Below, in pieces: positions 1 to 8,534 of a stretch of 64,000 bases of DNA. The notes below the pieces were generated by a model. That model saw nothing but the letters and a program-made list of their open reading frames with translations. It had not been told where the DNA came from and searched no databases. The position numbers and the translations under genes were made by a program. The stretch is from the NCBI GenBank assembly GCA_030550275.1, contig JAUQPR010000009.1, positions 33,002 to 97,001 on the forward strand, given 5' to 3'. How positions within the stretch are numbered: position 1 is the first letter of the stretch; every line of letters begins with the position of its first letter. This DNA comes from Bacteroidota bacterium (GTDB lineage: Bacteria; Bacteroidota; Ignavibacteria; Kapaibacteriales; HRBIN21).

Positions 1-473
1 AGCTGAGGAGTGATATTCCGCAACACCCCGCGCCGCTCATTGTCGTAGAGCCAATCCGCTGTATAGTGCAGCCGCGTGGTGTAATCGCCCTGCCGTCCAT
101 CGCGGTAGCGGGTCCAGCAGACTTCGGCGAGGAACTCCTCGAAGGTGCTTGCACCGCGCTTGAGCGTGCGCGCCAGACACAGCACCGCTTCCACGAAGGT
201 GAAGCAATCCACCCGCGTCAGGTCCACTCGGCAGCGCTCCTCCCCATCGGGGCTCTCCAGCGTTCCCGTGGCGTAGAGCGTGCCGAGCAGCAGCTCACCG
301 AAACGGCACATCAATTCGCCCATGGGGAGCGCTACCCACCCTTCGGCTCGCGCCTTCTGGAACATGCGCGAGACGATGTAGCGGCTTACGGTGCTGTCGG
401 CGTCGTCGCGCTGGCGCTGCCCGAAGAGCGCAGGCAATCCCAGACCGAAGCTGAGGAACTCCCGTCGCCGCAT
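1..473 (-). CDS. DUF1460 family putative cell-wall amidase/peptidase (partial, C-terminus off the left edge)
   Basis: About 157 N-terminal residues are visible from the ATG at 473; the rest lies outside the window. The visible part carries the DUF1460 pattern: LGTLYATGTLE, then VDCFTFVE with the likely nucleophile Cys, then RYRDGRQGDYTTRLHY followed by DW and DN. The family belongs to the NlpC/P60-like cysteine peptidases and is thought to cut N-acetylmuramoyl-L-alanine or muropeptide bonds in the periplasm. The N-terminus (RRREFLSFGLGLPALFG) looks like a short Tat-type export signal. The ATG shares one base with the aspS stop (TGATG), so it is probably translationally coupled and last in the tsaE-to-here operon. 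Family assignment is by motif recognition; the substrate is inferred. Confidence 0.8.
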   Translation of the reverse strand, partial: MRRREFLSFGLGLPALFGQRQRDDADSTVSRYIVSRMFQKARAEGWVALPMGELMCRFGELLLGTLYATGTLESPDGEERCRVDLTRVDCFTFVEAVLCLARTLKRGASTFEEFLAEVCWTRYRDGRQGDYTTRLHYTADWLYDNERRGVLRNITPQ

Positions 474-2248
474 CAGTGCTCCTCCTCCGATGGCACAAGT
501 GCAATGCCCAATTCGCGAAGCTGCTCCTGCGGCACCGGCGCCGGAGCACCGTCCAGCAGCGATGCCCCACTGGTCGTCTTCGGAAAGGCGATGACATCCC
601 GAATGCTCTCCGCGCCGACCATCAGCATCACAATGCGGTCCAAGCCCAGCGCGATTCCTCCATGCGGCGGCGCCCCGTAGCGGAATGCCTGCAGGAAGAA
701 TCCGAACTGCTCCTCGACCTGCTGCGGGGAGAGCCCCAACACTGCAAACACTCGGCGCTGCAGCTCCAGATCGTGGATGCGGATACTCCCGCCGCCGACC
801 TCCTCGCCGTTGAGCACCAGATCGTACGCCTGCGCGTGAACCCGCTCCGGGGCGCTCTCCAGTAGCGGGATATCCTGCGGTCGCGGCGCCGTAAAGGGAT
901 GGTGGCGCGCAACGAAGCGACCCTCCTCTTCGGAGTACTCCAGCAGCGGGAAATCCACAATCCAGACGAAGCAATCCTGCTGCGACCGCGTCAACCCCAA
1001 GCGGCGGGCAATCTCGCGCCGCAGTGCACCAAGCGCACTGTAGCAGCGCTCCCACTGGTCTGCCACAAGGAGCGCCAGGTCGCCCTGGCGCAACTGGAGC
1101 CGCTGTTGCAGCCGTTCCAATTCGCCCTCCCGAAAGTGCTTGAGCACCGGCGAGCTCCAGCCCGTCTCCTCATACTTGAGCCAGAGCATGCCGGAAGCTC
1201 CGTGGCGCCGTGCCAACTCCGTCAACTCCTCCAACTGCGCTCGGGTGTACCCGGCACAGCCCGGCGCCACCACTGCAGCCACCTCCCCGTTGTGCTCCAC
1301 TACGCTGCGGAGCACTTTGACGCCGGAATCGGCAAACAGCTCCGTCAGGCGCACCAGCTCCAGCCCGTAGCGCAGGTCGGGTTTGTCCGAGCCGTAGCGC
1401 TCCATCGCCTCCCGATAGGAGAGCCGAGGGAAGGGGAGCGAGAGCTCTCTGCCCAACACCTCGCGCCACAACCGGGCAAACAGCCCTTCGGTGACGGCGA
1501 TGACGTCATCGGGCTCCACAAAGGACATCTCCACGTCCACCTGCGTGAACTCGGGTTGCCGGTCGGCACGCAGGTCCTCGTCGCGGAAGCACTTGGCAAT
1601 CTGCACGTAGCGGTCGAGCCCGGCAACCATGAGCAGCTGCTTGAACAGTTGCGGTGACTGCGGTAGGGCGTAGAACTTGCCCGGTTGCAGTCGGCAGGGC
1701 ACGAGGAAGTCGCGCGCACCTTCGGGCGTCGAGCGTGCCAGTATCGGCGTCTCCACCTCCACGAAGCCCAGCTCATCGAAGTAGCGGTGCACGACCTGGT
1801 AGACCCGATGGCGCAGCAGCAGATTCTGCTGCATCTGCGCCCGGCGAAGGTCCAAATAGCGGTAGCGTAGGCGCAGCTCCTCCCCCACCCGCCCCTCCTC
1901 GCTCAGCGGGAAGGGAAGCGGCTCTGCCAGGCTCAGCACTCCGAGCGCCTCGGCGCGGACCTCGACCAAGCCGGTCGGCAGTTGCGGATTGGGGCTCTCT
2001 CGCTCCTGCACCGTCCCCTCCACCCAGATGACCGATTCTGGGGTCAACTGCCGCACCTGCTGTGCTATCTCCGGCTGCTCGGCGGGGCGCACGATGACCT
2101 GCGTGATCCCGTACCGGTCGCGCACGTCCACGAAGATTACCCCTCCCAGGTCGCGCACCCGGGCGACCCAGCCGTTGAGCCGCACCCAGCGCCCGACATG
2201 CTCACGGCGCAACTCCCCGCACGTCACGGTTCGCTTCGGAAAGGACAT
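473..2248 (-). CDS. aspS: Aspartyl-tRNA synthetase
   Basis: Class II aminoacyl-tRNA synthetase that charges tRNA-Asp (or Asp and Asn tRNAs in a non-discriminating form) in the cytosol. The 591-residue product has an N-terminal OB-fold for the anticodon (VRLNGWVARVRDLGG), motif 2 FRDEDLRADRQPEFTQVD, the bacterial GAD insertion domain and motif 3 GGIALGLDRIVMLM near the C-terminus; the length is normal for bacterial AspRS. The open frame extends upstream, but only the ATG at 2248 gives the family start (MSFPKRTVTCGELR). The gene overlaps the preceding glycosyltransferase by 47 nt and touches the following DUF1460 gene at TGATG, indicating one transcript. Confidence 0.97.
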   Translation of the reverse strand: MSFPKRTVTCGELRREHVGRWVRLNGWVARVRDLGGVIFVDVRDRYGITQVIVRPAEQPEIAQQVRQLTPESVIWVEGTVQERESPNPQLPTGLVEVRAEALGVLSLAEPLPFPLSEEGRVGEELRLRYRYLDLRRAQMQQNLLLRHRVYQVVHRYFDELGFVEVETPILARSTPEGARDFLVPCRLQPGKFYALPQSPQLFKQLLMVAGLDRYVQIAKCFRDEDLRADRQPEFTQVDVEMSFVEPDDVIAVTEGLFARLWREVLGRELSLPFPRLSYREAMERYGSDKPDLRYGLELVRLTELFADSGVKVLRSVVEHNGEVAAVVAPGCAGYTRAQLEELTELARRHGASGMLWLKYEETGWSSPVLKHFREGELERLQQRLQLRQGDLALLVADQWERCYSALGALRREIARRLGLTRSQQDCFVWIVDFPLLEYSEEEGRFVARHHPFTAPRPQDIPLLESAPERVHAQAYDLVLNGEEVGGGSIRIHDLELQRRVFAVLGLSPQQVEEQFGFFLQAFRYGAPPHGGIALGLDRIVMLMVGAESIRDVIAFPKTTSGASLLDGAPAPVPQEQLRELGIALVPSEEEH

Positions 2249-3014
2249 GCTCCGAACCCATCTGCTCGGATACCTGCCAATACTTCGCTGCCGCCACGAT
2301 GGAATTGACCCCATCGAGCCAGGCGCAGAGGAACCCGGCAAATCCGTCCCGGAATCCTTGCCACAGGAGGTACCGCTCCAGGAAGCGCCACGCCGGGCGC
2401 AGCAGCACCAATCGGAGCAACCGCCCCAGGTGGGCTCTCCCATAGCGCCGCAGCAGGTATTGGGCGTGGAACTCCGTATCGCGGTCCATCTTTGCCAAAT
2501 AGTGCGAGAGCGTCTCGTAGGGGAAATGGTCCAGCGCTTCCCTGAGCCGTCCAGCGGTGCCCCGCAGCAGAGGATACTCGTGGATGTGCTGCTCGGGGAA
2601 GCGCAGCGTCCCGCGCCGGAAGAGCCGTAGCTGGTAGTCGGGATACTGCCCACCGTAGCGCACCAGGTGCCCAAAGTACCAGTTGCGGCGCGGGATCCAG
2701 AATCCATTCTCCCGTGGATTCCGCGCTACGACGGTGCGGATCTCCCGTGCCAAGGCTTCCCCGACGACCTCATCGGCATCCAACAGCAGAACCCACTCCT
2801 GGCGTGCCAGGGCGATGCAGCGGTTCTTGTTGACGTTGAGATTGGGCGTGTGCTCTGCCTGATAGACCTGCGCCCCGTGCGCGCGGGCAATTTCGGCAGT
2901 CCCATCCGTGCTGCCGCAGTCGAGCACAATCCTCTCCTCCGCCCAGGAGACGCTCTCCAGGGCACGCCCAATTCGAGCGGCTTCGTTGCGGGCAATCATG
3001 CAGACGGAGAGCAT
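2202..3014 (-). CDS. Family 2 glycosyltransferase, WaaE/KdtX-like
   Basis: A 270-residue GT-A fold transferase. The N-terminal CMIARNEAARIGRALES, the acidic [13 protein letters not shown] and the metal-binding LLLDADEVV are the usual GT2 signatures, and the later RRNWYFGHLVRYGG and FPEQHIHE segments resemble the WaaE/KdtX branch, which adds a hexose to lipopolysaccharide core. It probably works on a surface glycan at the cytosolic face of the inner membrane. It lies between the BNR-repeat gene (7 nt away) and aspS (47 nt overlap) in a tightly packed operon. The acceptor and sugar cannot be read from sequence. Confidence 0.85.
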   Translation of the reverse strand: MLSVCMIARNEAARIGRALESVSWAEERIVLDCGSTDGTAEIARAHGAQVYQAEHTPNLNVNKNRCIALARQEWVLLLDADEVVGEALAREIRTVVARNPRENGFWIPRRNWYFGHLVRYGGQYPDYQLRLFRRGTLRFPEQHIHEYPLLRGTAGRLREALDHFPYETLSHYLAKMDRDTEFHAQYLLRRYGRAHLGRLLRLVLLRPAWRFLERYLLWQGFRDGFAGFLCAWLDGVNSIVAAAKYWQVSEQMGSEHVLSEANRDVRGVAP

Positions 3015-3021
3015 CCGCTCT

Positions 3022-5085
3022 TCACGGCAGCGCTATCCACGAGAGATGCCGCCGCTGCCCTGCATACAGCGCAAGCGCGTAGACCCCCGCCGGCAGCGAT
3101 GGAAGCACAATCCGCTGCTCCACCCCTGGCATCACGGCATAGCGCGCCACAACGCGACCGAGGACATCCCACACCAGGAGCACTCCGGAGCTCTCGGCGG
3201 CAAGGCGCACTCGCAGCTCCCTCCCCTGCAGCTCCACAAGCAGCTCCTGTGGCTGCGACGTCGGGACGTCGACGCTCAGCCGAGCCCGCCAGAGCCCTCG
3301 TTCCGTTCCCGCAAACACCCACTCCCCCACCTGGGCAAGCGCCGGCACGGAGAGGCGGTCGGGTCCCCCCAACGAGCGCCAGCTCCCGCCGTCATCGGTT
3401 GTGAGGAAGACCTCGCCCTCCAGGGTTCCGACAACCCATGTCCCAGCCTGCGTTGCAGGCGCCACGCTTAGCACGCCCGCATTGAGCACCTCTGCCGGAG
3501 CAATCTGCTGCCAGCTCTCCCCGCCGTCGGTGCTGCGCAAGAGAACCCCGGTGCGGCTTCCCGGCAATACCGCACTGGCAAGCATCGAGCGCGGCTGCCG
3601 GGGGTGGATCACCAGCGCGTAGCACCCCTTCGCCGAAGGATAGCCCGCCACTGGGTGCCAGGTGTTGCCTCCATCACGACTGCGGAGGACGCCATCCGTC
3701 CCGAATGCAAAAAGTTCCCCCGTTGGCGCCACAAGCACGCCGCTGAGCCGGTACGAATGCTCCACATTCTGCCAGCTTCGCCCCGCATCGGTGGAGAGCA
3801 GGAGCTCCCCAGCGCCCGAGAGTGCCAGCACCGTATCCCCATCGAGGGAGCAGCTCAGCGCGATAACCTCATCGAGTGCGGGGAGCGCTTCGGTCACAGT
3901 CTGCCATCGCCCCTGCGCACGGTCGTACCGATACAGCCCAAACCGGGTTGCCGCGTAGAGTCCTCCCGTGTACGCAGCAACGGCGGTGATGGCTGCCGGG
4001 CGTGGGAAGCCCTCGCGCGTGAGATTGTCCACCACGGTGGCATCGGAGGAGCTCCAGAAGATGGCGCCCGGGCTGCCCACGATCAGCCCATCAGGGGCAG
4101 GCAGGAGATGCAAGATGCGCGGATCATCCAACCCCGCCATCAGGCGCTGCCACTGCGGCTGCGGCTGCCAGCGGTAGAGCTCCACCCCTTGCAACTCCGA
4201 CAACACCAGCATCCGGTCGCCCGCAACCGGCAGCACCGCACTGATGTGGTCAGTCGCACCAGAGTACACCGCCTGCCATGTAGCATCTGCGCGCAGCAGC
4301 AGGATGGCATCGGGCGCGACCGCAGCAACAAGCCCACCGAAGGTGAAGAGCATCTGTGGCGGAGCCGTCGCCGTCGAAATCGCACGCCAGGAAACCCCAT
4401 CGGCACTCATGTACGCTCCGCTCGGCAGCAGTGCAATCAACTGCGGCGGCACTCCTGCGACGACGGCAAGCGAGAGAATCCGCTCATTGGGGAGGTCCGC
4501 CTGCAGAGCCTCCCAGGAGATGCCTCCATCGGTGCTGCGGAACACTCCGCGGCTGGTGAAGGCGAGCAGCTCCTGGAGCGTCCCAAATGGGCACATGGCG
4601 GCAAGGGTTCCCTCAGGCGCCGGGATGGGGTCCCAGGTTGCGCCGGCATCGGTGCTGCGCCAGGCTGCTTGCCCGCGCATCCCCACCACAACATTTGGGG
4701 CAAGTGGATGGACCCACAGCCGGGTCGCACGGTCCGAAAGCACGGGGTGCACCTGAGTCCACGTCGTCCCGCCGTCGGTGGTTCGCCACAGTCCGTAGGG
4801 GGTCGGGACCAACAACACCTCCGTTGTCCCCTCTCCTGCAAGCACTGGGGTACCGGAGGCGAAGGGCAGGCTGGAGAGCCGTTCCCACGGGCTTCCCAGG
4901 GCTGCCGCCCGGTAGAGTGCCCGATTTGCCACCAGCCAGAGCTGTCCGGTCCGAGGCGATTGGACCACCGCGACCGGCTCGGCAGCTTCCAGCCGCCCGA
5001 CGATGCGCTCCCACTGCTGTCCCAAGAGGAGCGACGGCAACAGGAGCAGCCCAGGTGCGAGCCCCCACAGCCACATCTCACGCAT
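3022..5085 (-). CDS. Secreted BNR/Asp-box beta-propeller protein with type IX C-terminal sorting domain
   Basis: A 687-residue exported protein. The ATG at 5085 gives MREMWLWGLAPGLLLLPSLL, a clear signal peptide; upstream codons in frame belong to the aminotransferase region. At least seven Asp-box repeats of the S-x-D-x-G-x-x-W type follow (TTDGGTTW, STDAGATW, STDGGISW, STDAGRSW, SRDGGNTW, STDGGESW, TTDDGGSW), as in sialidase/YCF48-like propellers. The last 70 or so residues (VWDVLGRVVARYA, LPSLPAGVYALALYAG) match the type IX secretion (Por) C-terminal sorting domain, so the protein is probably moved across the outer membrane and anchored or released. No catalytic motif is visible; a binding or structural surface role is possible. 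It lies 7 nt from the aminotransferase gene. Confidence 0.8.
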   Translation of the reverse strand: MREMWLWGLAPGLLLLPSLLLGQQWERIVGRLEAAEPVAVVQSPRTGQLWLVANRALYRAAALGSPWERLSSLPFASGTPVLAGEGTTEVLLVPTPYGLWRTTDGGTTWTQVHPVLSDRATRLWVHPLAPNVVVGMRGQAAWRSTDAGATWDPIPAPEGTLAAMCPFGTLQELLAFTSRGVFRSTDGGISWEALQADLPNERILSLAVVAGVPPQLIALLPSGAYMSADGVSWRAISTATAPPQMLFTFGGLVAAVAPDAILLLRADATWQAVYSGATDHISAVLPVAGDRMLVLSELQGVELYRWQPQPQWQRLMAGLDDPRILHLLPAPDGLIVGSPGAIFWSSSDATVVDNLTREGFPRPAAITAVAAYTGGLYAATRFGLYRYDRAQGRWQTVTEALPALDEVIALSCSLDGDTVLALSGAGELLLSTDAGRSWQNVEHSYRLSGVLVAPTGELFAFGTDGVLRSRDGGNTWHPVAGYPSAKGCYALVIHPRQPRSMLASAVLPGSRTGVLLRSTDGGESWQQIAPAEVLNAGVLSVAPATQAGTWVVGTLEGEVFLTTDDGGSWRSLGGPDRLSVPALAQVGEWVFAGTERGLWRARLSVDVPTSQPQELLVELQGRELRVRLAAESSGVLLVWDVLGRVVARYAVMPGVEQRIVLPSLPAGVYALALYAGQRRHLSWIALP

Positions 5086-5092
5086 GCCGGAG

Positions 5093-6286
5093 CTACTTGG
5101 GCGGAGCTTGGACAGAGATCCGAGCCAGGAGCTGCTCCATCCGGTGCAGCGCCTCCTGGATGTTCTCCACCGAGTTGGCGTAGGAAAAGCGCACAAAGCC
5201 CTCACCGTACTCGCCGAAGGCAGTGCCGCTCAGGCATGCCACGCCAGCCTCTTGCAGCATCACCTCGGCGAATTCACGCGAGCTCATACCCAGCTCCTGG
5301 ATGTTCGCAAACGCGTAGAACGCCCCCTGCGGACGTTGGCACCGAATGCCGGGCAAGCGGTTGAGCCCGTCCACCAAGACATCACGGCGACGCCGGAACT
5401 CCTCCACAAAGCGCTGTACTGCCGGGAGCGTGCGTTCCGAGAGCGCCTCCAGCGCAGCAATCTGCGTAAAGGTCGCTGTGCAACTGGTGCAATTCGTCTG
5501 CAGCCGTGCCACCACCTCGGCAATGCGCGTGGGCATGAGCCCGTAGCCAATGCGCCAGCCCGTCATGGCAAAGGTCTTGGAGAAGCCATCCAGCACGATC
5601 GTGCGCTCCTTCATGCCCTCGAACTGCACGATGCTGACATGGCGCAGCCCGTCGTAGATAATCTGCGAGTAGATCTCGTCGGAGAACACCATCAGGTTGT
5701 GCCGCCGTGCCAGCTCGGCGATCTGCTCCAGCTCTTCGGCGGTCAGGACGCTGCCGGTGGGGTTGTGCGGCGTATTGAGCACAATCATGCGCGTGCGCTC
5801 GGTAATCCGCGCCTCGATATCGGCAACATCCATGCGGAATCCCCGCTCCTCGCGCAGCGGGACAGGAACGGGAACCGCCCCCAGGAAGCGGATGACCGAC
5901 TCGTAGATGGGAAAGCCGGGGTTGGGGTAGAGCACCTCGTCGCCCTCCTCCAGCGTTGCCATCAAGCCGAAGAAGATAATGGGCTTTGCCCCGGGCGTGA
6001 CGACAACCTCTGCACCCGAGTACAGCTGCACACCGCGCGTTGCATTGAAGTACTCGGCGATGGCAGCGCGCACCTCGGGCAGCCCCGGCGAGGGTCCGTA
6101 GTGCGTATAGCCGGCATCGAGTGCACGCTTGGCTGCCTCGCGGATGTTCTCCGGAGTGTCAAAATCCGGCTCGCCTATCTCCAGGTGGATAATCCGACGC
6201 CCCTGCGCTTCCAGTGCGCGCGCACGCGCCAATACTTCAAACGCCGTCTCTGTGCCTAAGCGCTCTATCCGACGGGCAATGTGCAT
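5093..6286 (-). CDS. Class I/II PLP-dependent aminotransferase (aspartate aminotransferase type)
   Basis: A 397-residue fold-type I aminotransferase that moves an amino group between an amino acid and a 2-oxo acid in the cytosol. Visible signatures are EIGEPDFDTPENI near the N-terminus, the YGPSPGLPEVRAAIA substrate region, NTPHNPTGSVL, SDEIYSQIIY and the PLP-lysine block GFSKTFAMTGWRIGY. The family includes aspartate, aromatic and alanine aminotransferases; substrate preference cannot be settled from sequence. It starts 5 nt after tsaE ends and precedes the BNR-repeat gene, so it is part of the same operon. Confidence 0.92.
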   Translation of the reverse strand: MHIARRIERLGTETAFEVLARARALEAQGRRIIHLEIGEPDFDTPENIREAAKRALDAGYTHYGPSPGLPEVRAAIAEYFNATRGVQLYSGAEVVVTPGAKPIIFFGLMATLEEGDEVLYPNPGFPIYESVIRFLGAVPVPVPLREERGFRMDVADIEARITERTRMIVLNTPHNPTGSVLTAEELEQIAELARRHNLMVFSDEIYSQIIYDGLRHVSIVQFEGMKERTIVLDGFSKTFAMTGWRIGYGLMPTRIAEVVARLQTNCTSCTATFTQIAALEALSERTLPAVQRFVEEFRRRRDVLVDGLNRLPGIRCQRPQGAFYAFANIQELGMSSREFAEVMLQEAGVACLSGTAFGEYGEGFVRFSYANSVENIQEALHRMEQLLARISVQAPPK

Positions 6287-6291
6287 GAGGG

Positions 6292-6768
6292 CTACTCCTG
6301 GGATTGGACACGCTCGATGCGGATATGGCGGACGGACTCCTGCTCCGGGTCAACCCGGATGTGGACTGCCCAGTAGCTGCGCGGCAGAAGTCCATCGGCA
6401 TTCTCAGACCATTCCACCAATTTGATGGCATCACCGGCGCTGACGCATTCGGCAAAGCCGATCTCCTCCAGCTCCTGCCGAGAGCGCACGCGGTAGAGGT
6501 CCACATGGTAGAGGGGAATCTCCGTGCGGTCGGGCAAGCTGCCGAAGTACTGGTTGATGATGGCGAAGGTAGGGCTGGTGACCAGCTCCTCGACGTGGAA
6601 GTACTGGCAGATGCCCTTGATGAACTCTGTCTTGCCCGCCCCCAGATCGCCGTAGAGCGCAACGGTATCGCCCGGACGCAGCCGCTGCGCAAAGGCTCGC
6701 GCAATGGCAAGGGTCTCCTCCTCACTGCGCGAGAGGTACTCCTCAACATCGGCTTCCTGCTTGCCCAT
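6292..6768 (-). CDS. tsaE: tRNA threonylcarbamoyladenosine biosynthesis ATPase TsaE
   Basis: Small P-loop ATPase that works with TsaB, TsaC and TsaD to make t6A37 in ANN-decoding tRNAs. The 158-residue product has Walker A GDLGAGKTEF, then SPTFAIINQY, the HVDLYRV strand and VEWSEN, all typical of TsaE. The ATG at 6768 (MGKQEADVEEY) is preferred; an in-frame GTG at 6777 is the only upstream alternative. It is the first gene of a six-gene minus-strand operon, and a TAnnTTTG octamer lies 42 nt upstream. Confidence 0.95.
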   Translation of the reverse strand: MGKQEADVEEYLSRSEEETLAIARAFAQRLRPGDTVALYGDLGAGKTEFIKGICQYFHVEELVTSPTFAIINQYFGSLPDRTEIPLYHVDLYRVRSRQELEEIGFAECVSAGDAIKLVEWSENADGLLPRSYWAVHIRVDPEQESVRHIRIERVQSQE

Positions 6769-6810
6769 GGAAGACACGGTGCACCTGAGCCAACATCCCG
6801 CTTGGGCTTA

Positions 6811-6818
6811 CAAAAATA
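6811..6818 (-). promoter_or_regulatory. Bacteroidetes-type -7 promoter element upstream of tsaE
   Basis: Minus-strand octamer TATTTTTG in a GC-rich gap, ending 42 nt before the tsaE ATG. It matches the TAnnTTTG -7 element of the Bacteroidetes primary sigma factor and recurs before other first genes in the window. No clear TTG is seen at the -33 position. Confidence 0.6.
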
Positions 6819-6842
6819 CTCCAGCCCCTCTCAGCTCGTACC

Positions 6843-8414
6843 CTATCCCCGCGGCTGCAACACCGCTACCGGCAGGATCATCTCCTGCAGCGAGATCCCC
6901 CCGTGTTGGAAGCTGTCGCGGTACCGATTGGCGTAGAGGTGGTAGTCGCTCGGGTAGACGAAGAAGTAGTCCTCCTTCGCCACCAGCATTGTGGTGACCT
7001 GGCTGGAGCGCGGGAGCCGCCATTCCCGTGGGTCACGCAGCCAGACAACGGCGCGCTCGGATTCGGCACGAACATTCCGACCCAGCTTGTAGCGCAGGTT
7101 CGGGGTCGTCTCCCGGTCGCCATATGCCTTGAGCGGGCGCATGCAGCGGATAGCGCCGTGGTCGGTCGTCACAATCACCACCGGCTGCGGTTTCGCCGTT
7201 GCCAATGCCCGCAGAATCCCGAACAGGCTGGAGTGCTGAAACCAGGAGCGCGTCAGCGAACGGTAGGCTGCCTCGTCGGGCACGATCTCGCGCAATACTG
7301 GCGAATCCGAACGCGAGTGCACGAGCATATCCACGGTATTGACCACCACCGCAGTGAGCCCATGCTGCAGGTAGCGCACAATCTCCTGCTCAATCCTGCG
7401 CCCGAACGCCGGGTCAATAATCTTGATGTACGCGATGCCGCCGGGAACACTCAGGCGCCGACGCTGGAAGTACGCCTCCAGGAGCTGCTGCTCAAAGGCG
7501 TTTTGGCTGTGCTCGGCATCACCTTCGGTCCACCACTGCGGGTAGTGCTGCTGAATCTGGAGTGGGAAGAGCCCGCTGAAGATGGCGTTACGCGCGTACT
7601 GCGTGGTCGTGGGCACAATGGAGAAGTAGTACGAGCGCTCAACCGCGAACATCGGGTGCAGGAGCTCCTCGATGACCATCCACTGGTCCAGCCGCAGGCA
7701 GTCAATCAGGACGAAGACCACCGGACGTTTGCCAATCCAGGGCAGCACGAAGCGATCGAGCACACCGGGGGAGAGCGTCGGCGCGGAGGGATCCTCCGGA
7801 TGCTGCACCCACCGCGCGTAGGAGTGCTCGATGAAGTTGCCGAAGGCAGCATTGCACTCGCGCCACTGGGCCGCAAGCGTCTCCTGCAACCCCAGTTCGG
7901 GATGCTGCTGAATCTCCCACTCCCAGCCGATGAGCTTGAGATAGATGTCCAGCCACTCGTACCATTCCAGCGGCTGCTGGAGCCGACGAGAGAGCTCGTG
8001 GAACCCCTGCAAATACTGCTGCACCAGGCGCTGCCCGGCAATGCGACGCGCCTCAACGAACTTCTTGCACGCCGCCAGAATCTGCGTTGGATTGACCGGC
8101 TTGGTCAAGTAGTCGTCAATCTTGCGCCAGATCGCCTCCTCCATGAGCGTTTCGGCTTCATTCTTGGTCACCATCACCACCGGCACGTGCGGCGAGAGCT
8201 CCTTGAGCACCTCCAGCGTCTCCAGCCCCGTCATCCCGACCATCATCTCGTCCAGGAAGATGAGGTCGTAGCTCCGCTGCTGTACCAGTTCGATGGCGTC
8301 CTCGCCCGAAGTGGCGGTCTCGACCACATAGCCGTGCTGCTCCAGCAACAGGATGTGCGGGCGAAGCAGCTCAATCTCATCATCAATCCACAGCACGCTC
8401 CCGCGCTTGGACAT
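6843..8414 (-). CDS. porX: PorX: response regulator with PglZ domain, type IX secretion regulator
   Basis: A 523-residue two-domain protein. Residues 5 to about 125 form a receiver domain with the acidic pair D11/D12, phosphoacceptor D55 (in YDLIFLDEMM) and the conserved Lys in DYLTKPVNP. The rest is a PglZ/alkaline-phosphatase-superfamily domain with metal-site segments FVLIDCLRLDQW, IVPTTTQYARNAIFSGLFP, VNTVDMLVHSR and VIVTTDHGAIR. This architecture and length are those of PorX, which, with the kinase PorY and a sigma factor, controls the type IX secretion system; the PglZ part is a zinc phosphodiesterase in studied homologues. PorY is not in the window. The ATG at 8414 (MSKRGSVLWIDDE) is chosen because the receiver fold begins immediately after it. 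Confidence 0.93.
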   Translation of the reverse strand: MSKRGSVLWIDDEIELLRPHILLLEQHGYVVETATSGEDAIELVQQRSYDLIFLDEMMVGMTGLETLEVLKELSPHVPVVMVTKNEAETLMEEAIWRKIDDYLTKPVNPTQILAACKKFVEARRIAGQRLVQQYLQGFHELSRRLQQPLEWYEWLDIYLKLIGWEWEIQQHPELGLQETLAAQWRECNAAFGNFIEHSYARWVQHPEDPSAPTLSPGVLDRFVLPWIGKRPVVFVLIDCLRLDQWMVIEELLHPMFAVERSYYFSIVPTTTQYARNAIFSGLFPLQIQQHYPQWWTEGDAEHSQNAFEQQLLEAYFQRRRLSVPGGIAYIKIIDPAFGRRIEQEIVRYLQHGLTAVVVNTVDMLVHSRSDSPVLREIVPDEAAYRSLTRSWFQHSSLFGILRALATAKPQPVVIVTTDHGAIRCMRPLKAYGDRETTPNLRYKLGRNVRAESERAVVWLRDPREWRLPRSSQVTTMLVAKEDYFFVYPSDYHLYANRYRDSFQHGGISLQEMILPVAVLQPRG

Positions 8415-8499
8415 GGCAAGCCCATATGCTGAGACCGTGCAAGACGACGAACGAATCCCCACGCCATTTCCCCACCCCTTGCTGTGGCAAGGATTTTCG

Positions 8500-8507
8500 T
8501 AAGTTTG
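8500..8507 (+). promoter_or_regulatory. Bacteroidetes-type -7 promoter element upstream of the nif3-like gene
   Basis: Plus-strand octamer TAAGTTTG in the divergent gap between porX and the nif3-like gene. Transcription starting a few bases downstream would exclude the in-frame ATG at 8484 and supports a start at 8520 or 8535. It is probably the promoter of the whole nif3-to-queC group, including the RNase P RNA. Confidence 0.6.
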
Positions 8508-8534
8508 CGTGCATCAGTGATGCACTCGCGGAGC

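Noticed and set aside
473..2707. A 744-codon frame joining aspS to upstream sequence
   Set aside because: The upstream part is the glycosyltransferase in another frame; the AspRS domain starts at 2248.
8484..8534. An earlier start for the nif3-like protein at 8484
   Set aside because: It would lie upstream of the TAAGTTTG promoter element and adds residues not seen in the family.
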